Shown: piece after piece, positions 45,682 to 57,165 of the stretch
Layout of the letters: the number at the start of each line of letters is the position of its first letter
How positions within the stretch are numbered: position 1 is the first letter of the stretch
From: Biscogniauxia marginata
Taxonomy: Eukaryota; Ascomycota; Sordariomycetes; Xylariales; Xylariaceae
Reading direction: 5' to 3'
Assembly: GCA_022695795.1 (NCBI GenBank)
Contig: MU404203.1
Location: 1-64,000, forward strand
Length of the DNA: 64,000 nucleotides
Notes under the pieces: generated by a model
Told to the model about the DNA's origin: nothing
Database searches by the model: none
What the model saw: the letters and a program-made list of their open reading frames with translations, nothing else
Position numbers and translations under genes: made by a program

Positions 45682-47224
45682 TCAGTTGGGCTCTCCCCAT
45701 GACATCGATCGACTAAGGCCAGCTTGAGCCCACCACTCATCAGGAATATCTTGTCGAGCAGCAAGCCCGCGTACTATGCGATGCATGCCCGATAGCCAAT
45801 CTAGTCTATCACTCTCCGGGTTTTCCGAGCCCTCGGGCGACCGTCGTGATCTCGTCTCGCCTGCGTCGCCACCATACTCAGCCAAAACATCGGCGTAGGA
45901 ACGCCGGCCGTGGAAAGTGGGACGGCGTGACGGCTCCGTTTGCTGATCCTCACCTTCGCCCTCACTGTCAGAATTCTCGTTAACCGGGTCACACGGCGGT
46001 TCGGTCCCCTCCTCTGGGCCCGTAATGGACGTGTTGGACGAGCTGACGTTGGTGCTATGGGACGCCGCTGCCGAGGCAGTCGTAGAGGCAAAAGAGGAAC
46101 CAACGCTGGGGGGCTGCGGATCCGGTGTCAGCGTAGACTGTAGCGTATCCCAGACTCCATCACCTTCGGGGCTAAGACTTCGATCACGGTCTCCCAGCCC
46201 GTCAACGTATCTGACACGGTGACCGGGTCGATAGAGGTCACGAGAGGCGCGGCGGCGCGATCGCTCCGATAGGTTCCGTGATGTTTGCTGACGGCGACGA
46301 TCTTGCTCGCGAGCCCACGATCGCCGTGCTGCCACGCTAAGCGAAAGGTATCCGGGAGGATCCAAACGGGAAGAAGGTTCGTAGGGGAACGAGCCCGATT
46401 CCCAAAGCCGAAACTAGCATTAGACGTCAGCGGCATATCATCGTGCCAATTTCAGAAGCATCATTGTCAAAAAACGGTTATCTTGAAAAGGCCATGGAGG
46501 GGAGGGATAGAAGGCTTACAGATCGTGAAGGATTGGTAGCAGGTGTAGGCAAATCAAGACCGTCAACCCCCCAAGAGGGACCACCGATCTCCTGTAAATA
46601 GACACTTCCAATATCGAACGTAGGGTTTGATCGAATAGGATCGCGCCTCTCACGTTCCTGCTCGCGGTCGCGGTCGCGCTGACGGTTAAGAATATCATTG
46701 CGAAGATCAGATAATACGGGATCTTCTAAGAGGGGAATAGGGTGTTCAGGCGCGCGAGAAGCCTCAGCAGAGCGAGCACTGTTAGCTCTCGCTGCAGCCA
46801 AGGGGGCGGGGATATCATCATCACTTTGCAAGGCGGCAAGCATTCGCAGGCGGTGTTCTCGGATTTCATGGAGCTGGCGGCGTCGGTCGGAGCGGCGTAT
46901 CGGGGATCGCGTGAGCGCGGGGGAGGCAGGGCTCTTTGCGGCCGACTTGGTCGCGACGTCAGACTCGACAGGGGCGATGAACAGTCTGGAAGGTCGAGCA
47001 ATAATTGTTAGCAAGCCCTGCACCAACGAGTGCAATTGGCCGGTACACAAGACTTATCCAAGATGGACGGGCATGCGTGATCAACAACGAGACACACTAT
47101 AGGACATGGTATGGCCATGCCATGATGCGATCGCGCTAATACGCGACAGGGGAGATAGGTCGACAATCGAAGTGCGCGCGTCGCAAAGATAATAATTGAG
47201 ATTGTGGACTTACGGTAGACCCAT
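45682..47224 (-). CDS. Uncharacterised Arg/Ser-rich conserved-looking protein
   Basis: Proposed exons on the minus strand: 47224-47214 (11 nt), 46985-46520 and 46413-45682, giving 402 residues. The first exon joins to read MGLPLFIAPVESD, with splice sites GTAAGT...TTCCAG; the second intron is GTAAGC...GCTAG. The protein has an Arg-rich segment RRSDRRRQLHEIREHRL, an Arg/Glu helix RQRDRDREQERERRD, a mid-portion LQEIGGPSWGVDGLDLP, long Ser/acidic disorder and a C-terminal WLSGMHRIVRGLAARQD and IPDEWWAQAGLSRSM. No enzyme motif, signal peptide or membrane segment. I do not recognise the family; the WW-containing C-terminus is the most protein-like part. The start and tiny first exon are the weakest part of the model. 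Confidence 0.7.
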
Positions 47225-48077
47225 TTTAGTAGGATGGCTGGTGCGCGTGTGGCCACGGATGCGATGGGGTAACACTGCGGAGGATGAAAGAGACAGGTCA
47301 GGGTGGAATTCGAGGCGTCGGCAGTCGGAAGAAGGCCTGCGGGAGGAAGAAAGAGAGGATGAAAGCCAAAGAGGGACAGAGGCTCTTTGGACGGATGCGA
47401 CCAAGAATCGATGGGGATTAAATGATGCGCGAGAATGCGCGATTGGGATAGTTGTGTGTTGATGGGCGAAATCCCCGATGAATCATTCGTGGGGTCGAGT
47501 GTGAATGATGGGAAAGTAAGATCGTGTGGAGGAAAACAGAAGTGCAATGATGTCGGGGTCGTTGAATCAAAACAGAAGAGGAAAATATGAAGCGCCCGTG
47601 TCGAAGGGGAAGAGCCCGGTGCAGGATGGGCCCAGGCCCTGGTTGCCAGGTGCAAGGGGGGCGAACTTGATCGGCGCTAGTTCTCGTTAGTGGAAGACTA
47701 TCTTTGTTCGTGTGCTTTCCATAGTCTCGCAAGTCCCCACTAACCAGGCACTATCGTAGCCTCTCTCCAGGGGCTGCCCACTAAGACACTAGGCTGAATG
47801 TTCCCGGGCCCCCCTGTCCGCTTAACGTATAGCCTTATGTCAGCCTGGGCCTGCTGACGGACCTCGCAAAAATCGACAGGCTGAGAACGATCCAGAGTTA
47901 TATACTCTTTCTTCGACTGAGAACACTGCAGTTGTATGACTCACCCTCCTCAAGCCTCTCTATACCATTCTTTCGCCAGACCAGTAGTACATTTCAAACA
48001 AGCACCCCATCCAAGTTTCAGAACTGCTCCTTTTTTTTCTCGCCCAAGCTGCACATGGCGTAGGGCCATTCGCCAAT
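47225..48077. promoter_or_regulatory. Divergent promoter region between the Arg/Ser-rich gene and dihydrofolate synthetase
   Basis: 853 bp separating two head-to-head starts. A TATA-like TTATATACTC lies at 47899-47908, about 170 bp before the plus-strand ATG. Large minus-strand frames in this stretch (to 47655) look like shadows: proline-rich and without motifs. Confidence 0.5.
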
Positions 48078-49301
48078 ATGATACAGTTAGGGTTGGCACG
48101 CATCGCTGCTCTCGTCAAGCACACGCCGCAAACGTGGAAGGCCATCCATGTCGCCGGAACAAATGGCAAGGGATCTATCTGTGCCTACCTGACGGCCATG
48201 CTTCGTGCCAATGGAATATCCTGCGGCAAGTTTACTTCGCCACATCTTATCGACAGGTGGGACTGCATCACCATCAACGACAGTGCCGTGTCTGAACACA
48301 AGTTCCGTCACTTTGAGGATCTGGTTAAGCAGAGGAATGAGGAGCAGCATCTCGACGCGACCGAATTTGAGTTGTTGACGGCTACTGCCTTTGAGATCTT
48401 CGAATCTGAGAAGATTGAAGTCGGTGTCATCGAAGTCGGGCTTGGTGGGAGGCTGGATGCGACGAATGTGTTGAGGCAGAAATCCGTAGCTGTCATATCC
48501 AAGATAGGTCTCGACCACCAATCGCTGCTAGGCAACACGCTCGAGGAAGTTGCCATTCAGAAGGCGGGTATCATGCAAACGGGGGTGCCATGTGTGGTGG
48601 ACGTGAGTAACCCCAAGTCTGTATTGGATGCCATACAGAAACACGCCGATGGCGTAGGTGCCTCTGTGAAGTTTGCCGACCCGCAGTCCAGCAAGCTTGT
48701 TGGCAGTGTGGGAGACGAACTTGAATCACACCAATGCCAGAACCTCGCTTGTGCGTACGAGGCTTTCCAACAAGTCTTCCCGCATTATGCAGGGTCCATC
48801 GATACTCTCGTGTCGGCCGCTAAGGGCATGACTTGGCCTGGGCGACTGCAGTCACTGGATATCGAACGACTCACCGGTAGAAAGAAGGACGTCTTGCTAG
48901 ATGGAGCTCATAACCCTCAGTCGGCCGAAGTCCTCTCGGCATTTGTCGAGAAACACCTCAGAAAGGAAGGTCGATCCGTAACTTGGGTTCTTGCTGCTAC
49001 TGCGGGAAAAGATATTACTGAAATTCTCCGCCTATTGCTACGCACCGGCGACTCCGTTGTAGCGGTCGAATTTGGCCCCGTCGATGGCATGCCTTGGATT
49101 GCGCCAAGGAAATCAAGCGATATACTCGGCGCTGCAATTGAATGTGGTGTTGCAATTTCGGCCCAACATGATGCTCGTACGAACCTATTATCAGCACTCG
49201 GTTGGGCAAGCGAAACATCTAACGGAGGACCTTTGGTGATTGCAGGAAGCCTCTACTTGGTATCCGACATTTTCAAACTGCTCAAATCAAAGGGTAAGTG
49301 A
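48078..49301 (+). CDS. FOL3: Dihydrofolate synthetase
   Basis: 407 residues in a single exon. Mur ligase/folylpolyglutamate synthetase family: P-loop GTNGKGS (residues 27-33), FTSPHLIDRWDCI, GLGGRLDATN, SKIGLDHQSLLG and C-terminal DGAHNPQSAE. It joins glutamate to dihydropteroate with ATP, giving dihydrofolate, in the cytosol or mitochondria. The fungal-type SPHLIDRWD and the MIQLGLARI start support the monofunctional synthase rather than the polyglutamate synthase. The start at 48078 matches the usual family start; the frame is open upstream, so a longer N-terminus (with a mitochondrial signal) cannot be excluded. Divergent from the Arg/Ser-rich gene. Confidence 0.93.
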   Translation: MIQLGLARIAALVKHTPQTWKAIHVAGTNGKGSICAYLTAMLRANGISCGKFTSPHLIDRWDCITINDSAVSEHKFRHFEDLVKQRNEEQHLDATEFELLTATAFEIFESEKIEVGVIEVGLGGRLDATNVLRQKSVAVISKIGLDHQSLLGNTLEEVAIQKAGIMQTGVPCVVDVSNPKSVLDAIQKHADGVGASVKFADPQSSKLVGSVGDELESHQCQNLACAYEAFQQVFPHYAGSIDTLVSAAKGMTWPGRLQSLDIERLTGRKKDVLLDGAHNPQSAEVLSAFVEKHLRKEGRSVTWVLAATAGKDITEILRLLLRTGDSVVAVEFGPVDGMPWIAPRKSSDILGAAIECGVAISAQHDARTNLLSALGWASETSNGGPLVIAGSLYLVSDIFKLLKSKGK

Positions 49302-50964
49302 ATGCCCAAAATTCAGTCCATTTAACATGGGCCGAGATATTGGCAATACCGAACGCGAGTTCTCGGCGTAGGTCTATTATTACTAGAGATTCAGGCCCAT
49401 CACTTCAGCGTGGTCATAACCCTTCGATGAATACATGGTCACTAGCTGAGTGATGCCATCGATGTCGTCAGAGCAAGGGTGTTGATCCCACGTTGCGAAT
49501 CATGATTTCCGTTAGGGATTTCTATATCAGGAACACAATATTTCGTTTCAGCTCTTCCAAGTTGCAGTGGCTTCTCGCCGATGCTTGGCTGGGAAGGAAA
49601 AATGCCATAGCTCCTTCGTCAAATCTTCGACGAATGTCATTAACGACCTGTCTTGCTTGATGACCTGCCCGCATACCCTCCAAATCCCCATCCCATCCGC
49701 ACCCATACTTATAATGGTCTAAAGTACAAACCCGCGCATCATCTCGTTTATGGCACCATCTAAACCTTCGTTCGTGTCAGGCATTTTGAAAGTTTCTTTC
49801 ATCGTGGCTGACAAAGGTCAAAATATCTAACATGTTCGGATAACGTCATGGCATCCTAGCGAAAATGGGTCTAGCATGAACTAGAACAAAGATTTCGAGA
49901 GTTAGGATGCAGGTAAGTGAGTTTCCGAGGGAAACAAAAGTTACAATGCATCCTGATGCCTGCATGTGTACCTAGGCTTGACAAAGGGCTAAATGAATTC
50001 CACGGATCTTATCCACGCAGGATTCGGAGGCAGGATGTGGCACAGTAACAGGCCTGCATCTTTCCATACAACCAATCCTCCAGGCATCAGGTTGTGTGTC
50101 ACTAGCAGCCGATATATCATCTCCTAAAGAGTACACTTGGGAGGCGAGTGTGGACGGGATCAAGCTACTCCTAAACCCAGGTGAGAAAGGTTAAAGGGTA
50201 TTTCCGCACCAGGGTTTGGTTTTAGGATGAAATATACTCTCTGATTTCCCGAAGGTCGATGGAATACCCCCTAGGCTAGCAGGAACTGGAGGAATTAGAG
50301 GGATACAACAATATACCCTAGTTAAATGTTATGACTACCCACGCAACATCTATCTCGGTGACTTCACAACACCAACATCTCAAGAGACGTTTACAATTAG
50401 TCGCATCTACCAAAGGGGCACACAGGTAAACGACAACCCATTACATCCCACGGGAAGCATAAGAGCATATCGACAGCTTCTTGTGTCCCCTATCACCTCA
50501 ACTCAGGGGCAAACCCCTCTCAAATTGTCAATCAGAAATCAGAAGTATACAAATTCAACGTACATGGTGTAATAATCAAGCAATCAACCCGGTCTGCGTG
50601 GTCTCTTCCAGTCGGGGGATGGGGAGAGGGGAAATACCCTGCGAAGGGAAACCGTTATATCCATACTTCTCACAATGCAAAGGTTTCGGAAACTTATGCA
50701 CTAACCCCAATGAATGATGGTCTTGGCCGGTTAGGTTTCACTTGTGGCTGGCTGTCGTATTATTTATGCTCCGCCGTCAGATCAGCTAACTCTTCCGTCT
50801 TGCCCAAGAGCCTGCCAAAAAGTAAGTTAACGGCGTAGGACTCACTAGTGTTTGTTTGTCAATTAATTCCTCGAGCAGACAAGTGGCCACAGCCGTCATT
50901 AAATACCTCCAACTCATCGTTTACGAATAATACCGTGTCGTAGCTACAATCTGTCGTAAATGAT
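49302..50964. other. Intergenic stretch without a supported gene
   Basis: 1.7 kb, GC-normal. Frames at 49972-50163 (-) and 50481-50717 (+) have no motifs. A minus-strand stretch around 49541-49700 reads FVEDLTKELWHFFLPSQ, which might be a gene remnant, but no longer reading can be built. Confidence 0.4.
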
Positions 50965-51914
50965 ATGGTGCCGCCGGCGCACTTGGCCATCGTCTGCTGC
51001 CACGGCATCTGGCTCGGCGGCCCGAAGCGGGGACTCCACGAGCGGGAGTGGCTCATCACCGGGTTTCAGGCGGGCGAGACGCCGACCTTCATCGAGCACA
51101 TCAAGGCCGGCCTGCGAGTTTTGAGGGATGATAGGCGGTCGGTGTTGATGTTTTCCGGGTGAGATCTTATTTTCCCCTCTTTGTCTAAGAACGTCAATAA
51201 ACCCCTTTTTCTATTTTATTTCAGGCTTTGGGTATGGATGATTCATGCCAGCTTATGCTTCCATCCATTCTTTACGTTTATTCATTTAGTACATAATAAC
51301 TGGGTACACTTCTACGATCCCCTTACTGACTACGAATAATTTAATCTAGCGGTCCTACACGCAAGGAGACCCGTCTGCCTGAAGCAAGGAGCTACGCCAA
51401 CCTAGCCGAAGCGAACTCATTTTTCGGCATAATACCGGCATATGAGGTGCTGGAGAGGATATACTGCGATGAGCAAGCTCTAGACTCGTACTCCAACGTG
51501 CTCTTCTCTATCATTCAGTTCTGGCACCACTACGACACCTGGCCGAAGCGAATCACCATCGTAAGCCATGCCTTTAAGCGCGAGCGGCTCGTTGACTGCC
51601 ACTGCGGAGCTATCGGGTATCCCCTGGAACACGTTACCTTCGTCGGGATCGACCCGCCGGGGATGATTAACGGAACCAACGAAGACGCGATTAAAGGCGT
51701 TGCCGAGGCTGTTACCCAGTGGAAAGAGGACCCGCACGGGAAAGGACAGGTATTATCCGGAAAGAGAGCGAAGAGAAACCCCTGGGGCATATCTCAAAGA
51801 CTATTTTGCACGGACGAGGACCGGATTCGGAGCGGTGTATCGAGTGTCTTCTCAGACGGGCATGAGTATCTCATAGAGGGGGTACCTCAGCCTTGGTGGG
51901 CCCAAAAGTCATAA
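50965..51914 (+). CDS. DUF218 (YdcF-like) domain protein
   Basis: Exons 50965-51158 and 51350-51914 (intron GTGAGA...ATCTAG, 191 bp, branch site CTTACTGAC) give 252 residues. Motifs: [10 protein letters not shown] near the start, [14 protein letters not shown] across the splice, [56 protein letters not shown], and GIDPPGM. These are features of the DUF218/YdcF fold, in the eukaryotic branch related to yeast YOR238W. Function is not established; bacterial YdcF binds S-adenosylmethionine. No signal peptide or membrane helix. It ends 42 bp from the convergent alpha/beta hydrolase gene. Confidence 0.85.
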
Positions 51915-51956
51915 GCTTCAGCCGAAGGATTTGTCCATAGATTTGATACTAATAAG

Positions 51957-53209
51957 CTAGATCTTCGGGGAAGCGACTTTGGTATCTTTGTCAGATGCGG
52001 CCACGACGTCAAGAATGAACCGTGTTGCATCCTTCCTCATCGCAGCATTAAATTCGTGACCAACCCCCTGGTAGACGTTATTCTCGACGTAGACGGCCCC
52101 ATCTTTGTACCAGGACGTTGCAGCCGCCTTCAGGAAATACAAGAAGGGCTCTGCTGCCGCATATGGGACGAGCTTGTCCGCGCCGCCCGATAGGATCTGG
52201 AATCCCTTACCTCGTATCCTCGAGCTAAGCAATGGCCGTATCCGGTCCTGCTCGCCTGTCGAGGGCGTGCGCAATATCTCACCAGTGCCGAAGATGATGC
52301 CTTTCGGATCGAACTTCTTACACGCGGCTATCAGCGCATCGGGGAAATCTCTACTTCCAAAGAACGACGCCCCGTCGTCTACTGTCGACCAGGTCTGCAA
52401 CTTTGAGAGACGCGCACGGTCCTGCATAAGGTCTAGAAAATAGGTACATGTTCGTTAGCGCACCCTACCTTTTTTGTTTACGAATAAATCCAACCTCCGT
52501 CTCTCGTTCTCATGTGTGCTAGGTGGTGGTACCAAATCCTACTACTCGCTCTCGACAGCGACTTCGAGATGCGATTGAACTTACTCATGTAATCCGGACA
52601 CCCAATAACCATAACCCCGGCCGTGACCCTCGGGTCGGCGAACAAGAGCTGCCACGCACTATGTCCCCCCAAGCTAACACCCAACACGACGTTCTGGTCG
52701 ATGTGTCTCCCGCTGCTAACAACACCCTCCAAAGAAGCTGCCGGGGGTGCCCCCGGACCCCCTCCAGCACCGAACAGATACCCTTCTAGCACGTCGAGCA
52801 GGTGTACCGTATCCACAACGGTGCCGGACACAACGCCAAACATATCCTGGGCGTGCGTCGGGTTGCCCTCGCGCCACGCCCCGTTGGCCCGCTCGTCCGC
52901 GACGCGCGACCCATGGTTCCGCTGGTCGAATGCCACGGCGATCAGGCCTCGTCCTCTCTTCCCCCTCGACTCGTCGTCGTCGTCCTCGTCGTGATGGAAA
53001 GCCCGTAGGACCTGGTGCGCGATATCGGCCATATCTTCCTTCCGCCGCCCTCGCGGGTGGTGCAGCCACAGACACGATACCGAGGGCGCGGCGGGCGGGA
53101 GCTCGGCGAGCCCGTAGACGTCGACTTGGAGGCCGGCGATGGGAAGGGTCGTCCTTGAGACGGGAGCGTAGGGCGTCGGGGGCTGCGTTATCGGGTTGGC
53201 TTCTGGCAT
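51957..53209 (-). CDS. Alpha/beta hydrolase
   Basis: Exons 53209-52585 and 52432-51957 on the minus strand (intron GTAAGT...TTCTAG) give 366 residues. Alpha/beta-hydrolase motifs: LHHPRGRRKEDMADIA, VAFDQRNHGSRV, nucleophile elbow GVSLGG (177-182, Ser179), QILSGGADKLVPY (acid strand) and GVGHEFN (catalytic His). The form resembles serine hydrolases that open with an HH/HG oxyanion strand and a DQRNHG strand, whose substrates are mostly unknown. A low-complexity acidic run DEDDDDE at about residue 74 and a Gly/Pro-rich loop near 148-158 are unusual inserts. It is tail-to-tail with the DUF218 gene. Confidence 0.88.
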
Positions 53210-53801
53210 ATTATTTTCTGGTGGAAATGGGGGAGGTGAGGTAATGTAATGTAGGTACGCCGAGTTTGGGGGAAGGGGGGGAAGACGTCCGGGCTTCCTA
53301 TGTCGTCTGGTTCGTTAGGAGAGTTAGGTAGGTATTAACCTCAATACGCACCTCTCCTCTCCAATAATACAGTACTTTATAGATCAACGCGGGGTCTCTT
53401 CCGTCATATTAACTGGAGCTTGTTTTTTAGCCGACTATGGATGCTTAGAGTGCCGGTTAGATACAAATCGTTATAATGAGTTTACCATAGATTCCTATAG
53501 ATACTCCAAAGTGGGTACCCATCCGGAGATCATTCTAAAGGAGTGTTGTTGTGGTGAGATAGATATATCCAGTGAATATGTAGGTACCTAGCTTTCGTTT
53601 AAATGAGGACCAATCTAAGCTGCGATAGATGAAGCCATTTTGATATGGCTAGGGCTAAAAAAGATTCCAATGCCACCAGCAACATAAAGTATTGTATATA
53701 GCTTTGGTAAAAGAGCGTTGCTAGTGCCAGTTATCTCAGTCGATAGCGCTTAGGTCAACACCAAGGGTCGCCCCAGGAAGAGTATTTCCTCTGTGGAAAT
53801 G
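53210..53801. other. Spacer between the hydrolase and the transcription factor
   Basis: 592 bp holding the hydrolase promoter and the 3' flank of the regulator. No frame or repeat is supported. Confidence 0.5.
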
Positions 53802-55578
53802 CTAGGACCCCGCGGACCGATCCAACATGTCAATCCAGCATTGCGGGAGCGGATCGTACTCTCTCGCTAGTAGTTCCCATCCACCATCATCTCGTCTTCG
53901 TCTACATGCCAGCCTGACCTTTCCCATGGCATGATCGGGCAATACCACGCGAACATCGTGTAATCTATATGATTCGGGTAACGGTGGCAGTATTAGTTCG
54001 TGTTTCTCGGGTAAACTGTCGATACGGAACTCGTCGTCCTTGCGAAAGTCGCCGTAAAATCCCTGTTCCTCCATCCTCACGACTTCCTGCGCAATGCGGA
54101 CGACCAGTTCTCCATCCCACAGCCCTTCTCTGTTTGGAGTGGTGCTCAGCAGTCTTATAGCTTGTAGCCGAAGCCGATGCACCCGGCACTTAAGAGCGAC
54201 GTAGTAGAGCAGTGGTATCCAACCCTTATCCCCGATACTGGTGCATATCTTTGGAGGACTACCCGGGGCAACATACCAAATGGGGACAAAATACGCAGTC
54301 TTCCAGATATCAATTGCCTGTGTCACTAATAAGAGAAATTTGTCCGTCTGGCTGTCAAATCTAGACTCATCCGTCGGGTGGATACATGTATCAACCATAA
54401 TTTTGGCCATCGTGGAATAGGCGCGTAGGAGTTTGTATGCTAACGCCTCGCGACGATTGATTCCAGATTTCGTACTAGTCTTCGATGCTTTGTACGCTTT
54501 GAGCCAGGAAGTCAATTCCTCCTGGAGACGACCCTGTTCGTCTATACCCCTAGCAACAGATCCGGCATCGTGAGTATTTCCTTGCTTGGAGCGCTGGTCG
54601 CCGAAATATAGTATCTCGCCTAGTAATCGATCTAAACATTGGGTCGCATGGTTCGCGGACTGAAACACCTTTGGGAGCGGCTCTGATGGGAAGATTTGCA
54701 ACCCTGCGTAGAGGTGTGGAGGACTTTGTCCGAAAAGTGCTGCTGTAACATGAAGCCTTACGAATATTTCGATGATCCAGTCGTTAACATGTCCGCGAGG
54801 AGATCGAAGGATACTCGTCCTATCATCAATCGTATTGGGGTAAGTTTGAGTTTGCGTAAGGAGCTTCAGGCCACTCTGGAGGTGGGTGATCCCGGCGTTA
54901 TAGTGACCGAGGAACGTTTCTAGGAAACTAAATATTGCACAAGTAACGAGAGCCACGTGCATCGACCGCCGGTTTCCGGCCAGGAAATGGGGTTGAAGCT
55001 GACGGATTGCTTGGCTATATTCCCGCAAGGTGAACTGTTGTTGTGAATCCAGTGCATATTCTGTCATCTTCGGCTTGTCATCCTCAAGGCTCTCTCTCTT
55101 GTGTGCAGAGCTGAGTGCCAAGACTGCATGCCACACCGCGGGCTCAACTGCGCACCCCTGAAACACCAGTGTTTCCCAGAAAGCCGAGGAGCAGGCGCCG
55201 GGAAATTTGATAACGGTCCGGTACATAAACCATTGAAAGTAATCCCCTCTCTCAGGGGTCGCTCCGCCAATAATAGTACGTGGATTATACAGTGCAAACT
55301 TGGCGCAGTCTTCTCGAGCAGCGGAACGATTGCCATAGGCATTGCCGCCGCCTCCCCAGATCCCGTAGCCATCGCATACACGGCCTGTCGAGACGCAGCG
55401 ATGACATGCGGGACGGCCTTCATCGCACTTTACCTTTCGAATCCTGCATACAAGACGATTGGTTCTGCTGGTTCCCTAAGAATAAGGGGTATAAGACTGA
55501 AACTCACTTGCATGTACGACATCCTGTCTTCACCTTCGCCTTACTCCTGATCGGATGAGGGCTCTTATTAGCCACCAT
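53802..55578 (-). CDS. Zn(II)2Cys6 fungal transcription factor
   Basis: Exons 55578-55508 and 55443-53802 on the minus strand give 570 residues. The intron (GTGAGT...ATGCAG, 64 bp) falls inside the zinc cluster, a common position in this class. The cluster is C20-x2-C23-x6-C30-x6-C37-x2-C40-x6-C47 (TGCRTCKIRKVKCDEGRPAC). The C-terminal region has the fungal-specific regulatory-domain pattern: FWETLVFQGCAVEPAVWHAV, LALSSAHKRESLED, HVALVTCAIFSFLETFLGHY and HLQSGLKLL. It would be a nuclear DNA-binding regulator; targets unknown. Without the first exon it would look truncated. Starts MVANKS; no further upstream exon is needed. Confidence 0.93.
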
Positions 55579-56198
55579 AGCGAGTCGTCGATATCCTCTA
55601 TTGAAAATGTAAACAGAATCTCCACAAATTACCGGCTAAGAAATTACAGTAGAGTAATGGACGGAGGGCCATGTAGACAACATGAAGTTTCAAAAGTTGA
55701 CGCCCAGTGTGAATATAAAAATAGTCCTGCATACATTGTACCGATCGGGAGGAGCTGGGCATATCCATAATAGAGCCGCATTATGTACCCTACGTAGTTC
55801 CGATTAGTGTGCTCGGATCTTACGCATGTTGATTGGCTAGCACAACTCCCTGTCAGCAACTAGCGTCCTAGCTATACTGTGCATGTATGTCACAAGCGTG
55901 AATGAAGAGTGGGAGTCTCACCAAAACCCCACTGAACCTATGTATTATTTCAGTGAACTATGTTCTGACATTAACTAAATTTTCACTCCATCCGTGGACG
56001 ACTGCTTACCCTAGATTCACGATGCGTGGTCACCACAAGCAGTCAGGTCCCCAAACAATTTTATTATTGAGACTTAAGTAGTTCCTACACTTAGATTGGC
56101 CATCGGTCGTGCGCAGGTAATGTTGAGTCTTTTATTCAGTTAGCCTCACAATTTGCAAAACCGCCGGTAGGACATATCAACTTCAGGTTGTTGAATCC
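55579..56198. other. Upstream region of the transcription factor
   Basis: 620 bp; two overlapping 71-residue frames at 55555-55859 have no motifs. Presumed promoter shared with nothing else. Confidence 0.45.
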
Positions 56199-57165
56199 TC
56201 ACCCGAATATAAAGGCACCCCTAATAATAATTGGCTTGGAGCACTCGGGCCATACAACCTTGTCCAGATTTCCCTCATGAGTATTTATACCCTTCAGTCT
56301 CCCGGTTAGCGGAGACGATGTACCAGATATTATGAAACCATCATCGCTTTTCCTTAGCCGTTGGGTATCCGGAGACTTCAGTTCCAACAGCCCGCTGTCC
56401 GTCACGAAAAGGTTAGGCTATCGAGGAAGTCTACAAGGGATGCTAGGGCAAGATGCACCTCGAACGCAGGGCGCGGCAGGCTCCTCCAGATTGCCACGCC
56501 CCGTAGGGCTCGTCGTTCTCAACTGGCTACGGTTTTGGCTCTAGACGAGTAGAAAGTATACTTGGACGATTTCACTAACTAAACAAACCAACATGAATCG
56601 AATCTTGTCGATCACTATTGAATCGTGTCCAACCATCCTCTTAACCTGTTTCTTATCCACCGAGAGCCCTTCTGCTTCATATAGACACGCTAGTCTTGTG
56701 AAATTTGGAGCCCAAGTTGGAATATCTCTGTCATCCTTGCCTCCACACATTTCTGGCCAGATTCGACGAGGATAATAGAAAAACATGTCCGCCCAGCCAT
56801 CGAAAATGAGAAGGTATGCCGTCAGCTTTGCGAAGAGCTTCGGCACAGGAACCGTATAATCAGGCTTGATTATGTCCCTGAACACAGGCTCTATCAACTC
56901 ACGTAGGCCTTGCAAGATATCGAGAGGGTTTGTGCAATACGACTTGAGCTTTATGTATTCAAAGTCCGGATATTCTAGGGCTAACAACGGCCGCATCAAC
57001 CCTTAACGGCATCAGCTCGACGAACTCGGCAACCACAAATCGCCCATTCGCAACTTCGTAACGCCTGTACAGGAAAATCAATCTCTTTATTCTACTTAGG
57101 GTCACGGCCGTTGCCTCTACCCCCATGGTCTTCTTGTTCTTCGCCGCTTTCATATGGTGCTTCAC
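56199..57165 (-). pseudogene. HET-domain (heterokaryon incompatibility-type) gene, broken
   Basis: Minus-strand piece 56999-56541 reads CTNPLDILQGLRELIEPVF, KPDYTVPVPKLFAKLTAYLL, IFDGWADMFFYYPRRIWP and DIPTWAPNFTR, matching the C-terminal half of HET proteins (CTDPRD-type, KPDY and PSWVPDF motifs). After a frame change, PNLFVTDSGLLELKSPDTQ at about 56405 matches the HET C-terminal VTDSGLLG-type strand. A piece at 57165-56959 may be earlier sequence in another frame. Several frame changes and a stop before PNLFV mark it as a pseudogene. HET proteins take part in non-self recognition and cell death between fungal individuals. Confidence 0.6.

Noticed and set aside
47008..47655. 215-codon minus-strand frame upstream of dihydrofolate synthetase
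   Set aside because: Composition is proline/serine/histidine-rich without motif; a spliced model with a better start (47224) uses another frame of the same region.
49541..49700. Minus-strand stretch reading FVEDLTKELWHFFLPSQ
   Set aside because: Protein-like but too short and not extendable; recorded only as a possible remnant.
52747..53244. 165-codon plus-strand Arg/Pro-rich frame
   Set aside because: Shadow of the GC-rich first exon of the alpha/beta hydrolase.
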